This document shows, in pieces, positions 60,222 to 64,000 of a stretch of 64,000 nucleotides of DNA. Every line of letters starts with the position of its first letter. Position 1 is the stretch's first letter. Source of the DNA: Cytauxzoon felis (lineage: Eukaryota > Apicomplexa > Aconoidasida > Piroplasmida > Theileriidae); contig JAIQCW010000078.1 of assembly GCA_020283715.1 (NCBI GenBank), positions 1 through 64,000 on the forward strand, given 5' to 3'. The notes under the pieces are model-generated. The model was given only the letters and a program-made list of their open reading frames with translations, did not search any database and was not told the DNA's origin. The position numbers were made by a program, and so were the translations under genes.

Positions 60222-61817
60222 ATGGATAATATATCACCTTATACGAGTTTGACTCATGTTGATATATCATCTATACCTGGTGCTCCATCACCTCGTGCTG
60301 CTCATACATGTGATGTAGTAGGTGATTTTTTGGTTATATTTGGTGGTTGGACAGGTAGGGATGCGATGGGTGATGCATATGCTTATCATGTAAAGAAGAA
60401 GCGTTGGTATACATTGAATTTATGTATAGATTTGAGTAATAGTTCATCACGTAAGAAATCTAATAAATCACAACCATCATTATTACGTAATAATCATGCA
60501 TCATCTGTATATAATGATGAATTATATATACATGGTGGACATGATGGTAAGCAATGGTTAAATGATTTGATATGTATAGATTTAAGTAATTTAGAAGATG
60601 ATGTATCAGGTTTAACATATGGACAAATGGTAGATGTATCTGTACGTATTGTAGATGCTGTAGGTAAAATACCATCAAAACGTGCTTGTCATTCAATGAC
60701 ACGTGCTGGTGATTGTTTTTATACATTTGGTGGTTATGATGGTACACAATGTTTTAATGATTTAATAATGTTTGATCCAAGTATATCAAATTGGACAAAA
60801 TTAAGTAAACCACATGGTAATAAACCATCAGCTAGAAATGCACATACATTAATATCAGATGGTTATATATTATATTTAACAGGTGGACATTCAGGTTCAT
60901 TACATTTTAATGATGTATATACATATACTATAAGTACACATACATGGTTTAAAGTAAAATTAGGTGATTTTATACCACCAGCTGTAAGAGGACATTCTGC
61001 TACATTTTATAAAGATGAAATGTATATATTTGGTGGTTATAATGGTGAAGAATCATTTAATACATTATATGTATATAATTTAAAAAGTTGTTGTTGGAGA
61101 TCACAATATGTATCATATGATTTAAATTTTATATCAAAAAGACAAAGATGTTCATTAAATAATATTAATGATATATTTTATATATTTGGTGGATTTAATG
61201 GTAATAATTGGTTAAATGATTTACATATTATTAAAAAAGAATTTATTTATAATATACCATCTGATGAATCATTATTAAATTTTGCTAAAAATATGGGGAA
61301 TTTTTTTAATAATAAATTATTTTCTGATGTTATTATAAATACTAATGGTAAAGATATACCAGCACATAAAATTATATTAGTATCAAATTCTAATTATTTT
61401 AATGAAATATTATTACAAGATAATCCACCTAATATTATTGAATTATGTGGTTGGAGTTTAGATTCTGTTATGAAATTATTAGAATTTATTTATACATTTA
61501 AAATTGATGATTTCTATAATAATACACATTATAGAATATGTGAAATTATGGGATTAGCTAATCATTGTCAAATTATTACACTTAAAACTTTATGTGAAAA
61601 TACACTTATTGATAAAATCGATATCGATAATTCTTGCTATCTACTCAAATATTCTAAATTATATAATGCCGATAATCTATGTAAATATTGCTTCGATTTT
61701 ATTGCACAACATGCTACAGATGTCATGCTCACACCCGGATTCGAAGAATTGTCATCAGCACCATCACTCGTACTCGAACTCGCCAAACTCTCAATCAATA
61801 AAAATACAAATACCTAA
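60222..61817 (+). CDS. Kelch-repeat plus BTB-domain protein
   Basis: 531 residues, intronless. Six Kelch blades with double-Gly motifs (GGWTG, GGHDG, GGYDG, GGHSG, GGYNG, GGFNG) span roughly residues 20-340. A BTB domain follows (NKLFSDVIINTNGKDIPAHK, LVSNSNYFNEIL, LLEFIYT) with a BACK-like tail. The Kelch-then-BTB order is that of LZTR1-like proteins, and opposite to apicomplexan Kelch13. Probable CUL3-adaptor or scaffold; unproven. Cassette R38 follows directly after the stop. Composition drifts from G/T-rich to A/C-rich along the gene. Confidence 0.92.
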   Translation: MDNISPYTSLTHVDISSIPGAPSPRAAHTCDVVGDFLVIFGGWTGRDAMGDAYAYHVKKKRWYTLNLCIDLSNSSSRKKSNKSQPSLLRNNHASSVYNDELYIHGGHDGKQWLNDLICIDLSNLEDDVSGLTYGQMVDVSVRIVDAVGKIPSKRACHSMTRAGDCFYTFGGYDGTQCFNDLIMFDPSISNWTKLSKPHGNKPSARNAHTLISDGYILYLTGGHSGSLHFNDVYTYTISTHTWFKVKLGDFIPPAVRGHSATFYKDEMYIFGGYNGEESFNTLYVYNLKSCCWRSQYVSYDLNFISKRQRCSLNNINDIFYIFGGFNGNNWLNDLHIIKKEFIYNIPSDESLLNFAKNMGNFFNNKLFSDVIINTNGKDIPAHKIILVSNSNYFNEILLQDNPPNIIELCGWSLDSVMKLLEFIYTFKIDDFYNNTHYRICEIMGLANHCQIITLKTLCENTLIDKIDIDNSCYLLKYSKLYNADNLCKYCFDFIAQHATDVMLTPGFEELSSAPSLVLELAKLSINKNTNT

Positions 61818-61840
61818 TCTATTACAATCATATATATCCA

Positions 61841-62309
61841 ATCCACCCGAAGTTACATTCCTGCAGACAGCTCTCCACATGAGGTTGCAACCAACTCCTA
61901 TTTTCCATTCCACTCGCCGTGGTGGCTCTTCTATTTACCTATCTCTAAAGAGTATAGCCACTCCCGGAGATCGTGGCGGTGAGAAGGCTAGTGATGGATC
62001 ATCCATCATGGGAATGATGGAAGATGGTGCTAAGGATGTTAGTGATGTAACCTCAAGTGGACTACCCGTAGCTGATCTCAGGGAAGCGGAGGGGGAGGTA
62101 AATAGAGAAGGCACCACGCCTAGTGGGAAGACCTCAAGTGGAGAAGCTCCATGCAATGGAAAAGATGGACCTCAGGTGGAGAGCTGTCTGCAAGACGAAG
62201 TGAAGGTGGATTGGACCTCGAGTGGAGCGAGGAATTTTCTTCGCAAAAATTTTCTCCGCCGGAGGCGGAGGTATTGTTTTCCCTGCAGCTCCCGGAGATC
62301 GCTTACGGG
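61841..62309. repeat. Cassette R38 with module F and GC-rich tail, intergenic
   Basis: T, E, T, B, D, F (about 62000-62020), T, C, B, T, E, T, then TTCTCCGCCGGAGGCGGAGG (a 7-bp-arm palindrome) and C2. It lies between the convergent Kelch-BTB and multi-TM genes. Confidence 0.88.
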
Positions 62310-62459
62310 TATATTGTAAATAATATATAATGAATATTTTATATTAGATTAAAATCATAATGCCTAAAGGCATATTAAAAGACTACATTAAGATGATATT
62401 TAAATATTAAAACTACATTTTATAACATCTCAGGAGTACTCTTCGTGTATAAAACTCCT

Positions 62460-63857
62460 TCACATGAGCGTTCTACTTCTAACGTCTACATTAAATGCAT
62501 TTAGTAAATTCTTTTTAGCCAACTTGAATGCTGCGTTCAACCAAAATTTGAATCCCCTATATCTCGTGTATCCTTCTGTGGGCCAATTCTCTCTATCAGC
62601 TTTCCTATATGTTTGGAGATAACCATCTCCCAAGAAATTTGTGAAATTTAGGATAGCTAGGGATATAGCGAGTGTTATTGTTGGAAGTTGAGCACAGGTA
62701 CTATTTTTACCTTTCTTCTGTACTCCAACGGCGGACATTCCAACAGCCTTTAGACCTTCTTGTGTAGTTACAAATGTAACAGTTAGGAATCCAACTAATG
62801 CTGAGTTACCAATTATCAATTTACCGAAGAATGAGTGTGGATAATGGAGGATAGTATAACAGATATAGACACAAAAGAGAGCATACGCTTCAGCAATCCA
62901 ACAAGCATTCCACCCTGGCGCAGTTGACCATTGTTTACCTGGACCTATTTCTTGTTTATCTAATATACATATTATCAAAGCTGGCATAGCATGTACAATT
63001 AAATTGATTATCTCAATATTGTATGCAGTATTAGGATCAGCCAACAGGAACGGAGCTATACCAGGGTATACACAGTAGAAAGCTCCGAGGGAGAAGACAG
63101 TAAGCATAAATGGAGACCACGTCATTCCATGACCTAAAGCTTCTGATAAGTTAGTTGGTGTATTACTTCCTCCTCCTCCTCCTCCTCCTTCTTCTCCAGT
63201 ACCGCCGTTACATTTGTTCTGACCATTCTCAAAATGACATTTAGCACAATGTGCATGCCAACAAGTGGCGGTTATATACATAAAAACACAATTTGCTATA
63301 CATTGTCCAAATACAAGCCAGTAATCGACATCCTGTATGAGATACTTATCTGCATAATATAGGAATACTTTATGGTAAATAGCCACAAAAACAGACGAAA
63401 GAGGTAGACCAGCACTGAAGAATGTGACAGCATCCGATTCAACACCGTTGGAAAATGTTACATTTAGACCAACCAGAAAGTAATGAGCTACAATAGTCCA
63501 CAAGTAGAGGTTAGGATCACCTAAATCACCTCCATATGTAAAGATGTAAAGGGTCAATAATGAGAAGAAGTACATTAACCAATTGGTAATCGTAGATAGT
63601 ACAGCTTTGGCCTTCTTATTATCTCCCAAAGCTGTTGCAATTGTATTTGATACAGCAAATCCTGCAAGCCCTCCTAGTTCAATAGGACTGTGAAATAGTT
63701 TAACGAATACACCAAGTTTACTAGCAGGAAGATGGAATCTACCAAGAGAATACTTAGCACATGCCAATGCTAACCTCAATGGCAATACTGCAATAAATCC
63801 TACCAGAAACATTGAAGTTTCCTTTAGTCCCGGTGGACTATTAGTTTTAGCAGTCAT
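62460..63857 (-). CDS. Multi-pass membrane protein, family member 2
   Basis: About 465 residues from ATG 63857 (MTAKTNSPPGL); an upstream in-frame ATG at 63878 would add seven residues, but the shorter start matches the paralogue better. About ten helices, intronless, ending DGYLQTYRKADRENWPTEGY then TRYRGFKFWL, the family signature. The central loop has CHAHCAKCHFENGQNKC and a Gly7 run instead of the paralogue's Cys cluster. Not AT-extreme, unlike most neighbours. Function unknown; a parasite transporter-like family is the likeliest class. Confidence 0.85.
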   Translation of the reverse strand: MTAKTNSPPGLKETSMFLVGFIAVLPLRLALACAKYSLGRFHLPASKLGVFVKLFHSPIELGGLAGFAVSNTIATALGDNKKAKAVLSTITNWLMYFFSLLTLYIFTYGGDLGDPNLYLWTIVAHYFLVGLNVTFSNGVESDAVTFFSAGLPLSSVFVAIYHKVFLYYADKYLIQDVDYWLVFGQCIANCVFMYITATCWHAHCAKCHFENGQNKCNGGTGEEGGGGGGGSNTPTNLSEALGHGMTWSPFMLTVFSLGAFYCVYPGIAPFLLADPNTAYNIEIINLIVHAMPALIICILDKQEIGPGKQWSTAPGWNACWIAEAYALFCVYICYTILHYPHSFFGKLIIGNSALVGFLTVTFVTTQEGLKAVGMSAVGVQKKGKNSTCAQLPTITLAISLAILNFTNFLGDGYLQTYRKADRENWPTEGYTRYRGFKFWLNAAFKLAKKNLLNAFNVDVRSRTLM

Positions 63858-64000
63858 TTTGAAGTATGTGTATATCAACCGTATCTTCGAGTAATTAAAG
63901 CCTATTTAAAATCACAGAAAACAAACGTTGCGATAAATGAGGATACTATATACTAGCCATTGCGATATTTTTGCGATTATGATACATTCTTGCTCAAATG

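Noticed and set aside
60222..61817. Kelch13 orthologue (artemisinin-resistance locus)
   Set aside because: Domain order is Kelch then BTB; Kelch13 has BTB before Kelch and an extra coiled coil.
62226..62310. GC-rich palindrome CTCCGCCGGAGGCGGAG as a terminator
   Set aside because: Eukaryotic context, no known role for such a stem here, and it is contiguous with cassette module C2; treated as part of R38.

Overview
The window is nuclear DNA of an AT-rich apicomplexan, most likely a piroplasm of the Theileria/Babesia group. Support: GT-AG introns of about 35-60 nt packed into conserved eukaryotic genes, two secreted MACPF (perforin-like) proteins side by side, mitochondrial ribosomal proteins bL19m and uL29m encoded in the nucleus, and piroplasm-style multi-pass membrane and secreted proteins of unknown function. 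One fragment (52.2-53.3 kb) resembles, from memory, a lineage-expanded family of the Theileria equi clade; that placement is an inference.

Layout: 0-2 kb proteasome lid RPN7 (-); 2.5-3.3 eL22 (+); 3.9-4.6 SR/RRM splicing factor (+); 5.2-7.4 RBM25 (-); 7.7-8.1 PTRHD1-like (+); 8.6-9.0 histone H3 (-); 10.2-10.6 histone H2A (+); 11.2-16.0 TFIIIC TPR subunit (+) overlapping bL19m (16.0-17.3, +); 17.3-19.2 SLU7 (-); 19.6-21.0 DHHC palmitoyltransferase (+); 21.4-25.7 large secreted protein (-); 26.3-28.5 cardiolipin-synthase-like PLD protein (+); 28.6-29.8 coiled-coil protein, 29.8-32.1 signal-peptide protein and 32.1-34.1 delta-COP (all -, abutting); 34.2-39.6 RNA polymerase I second subunit (+); 39.7-42.1 and 42.1-44.9 convergent MACPF pair; 45.2-46.1 uL29m (+); 46.7-48.3 unknown (-); 48.9-50.4 multi-TM protein with a Cys-rich loop (-); 53.4-57.2 RPB2 (-); 57.4-58.1 small membrane protein (+); 58.3-60.0 VIT-type iron transporter (+); 60.2-61.8 Kelch-BTB protein (+); 62.5-63.9 second multi-TM paralogue (-). 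I rebuilt exon chains by hand; most close in frame with exact phase bookkeeping.

The dominant feature is a family of modular, palindromic repeat cassettes, about 38 clusters in 64 kb. Modules, each seen in both orientations and in varying order: T, terminal CCACCTGAGGTCCAATCC or its complement; B, CACTCGCCGTGGAGG; C, CCCTGAGATCAGCTACGGG; C2, AGCTCCCGTAGATCGCTTCC; D, GCCACGATCTCTGGGAGTGG followed by a TCTTTAGAGATAGGTAAT tail; E, CTGCCGTCAGCTC or CTTGCAGACAGCTC; F, CATCATTCCCATGATGGAT; G, GTTCTTCCGGGT with CTTAGGGG. Twenty-four clusters sit inside introns of 15 genes, 13 are intergenic, and one lies in frame inside an ORF. Introns carrying a cassette are 250-551 nt; introns without are nearly all under 80 nt. 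Three copies of a second element of about 240 bp are nested inside cassettes. Base composition turns over at each cassette: the + strand is A/C-rich just before and G/T-rich just after, whichever strand is coding. No transposase, reverse transcriptase or other mobility gene is visible. This cassette system, resembling introner elements or intron-colonising non-autonomous elements, is the best candidate for an undescribed system here.

The genes are otherwise unrelated housekeeping and surface/secretory functions: proteasome, splicing (SR, RBM25, SLU7), transcription (Pol I, Pol II, TFIIIC), chromatin, COPI traffic, mitochondrial translation and lipid synthesis, and parasite-specific secreted or membrane proteins. 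They are packed tightly, with several CDSs overlapping or only 2-44 nt apart, in contrast to the inflated cassette introns.
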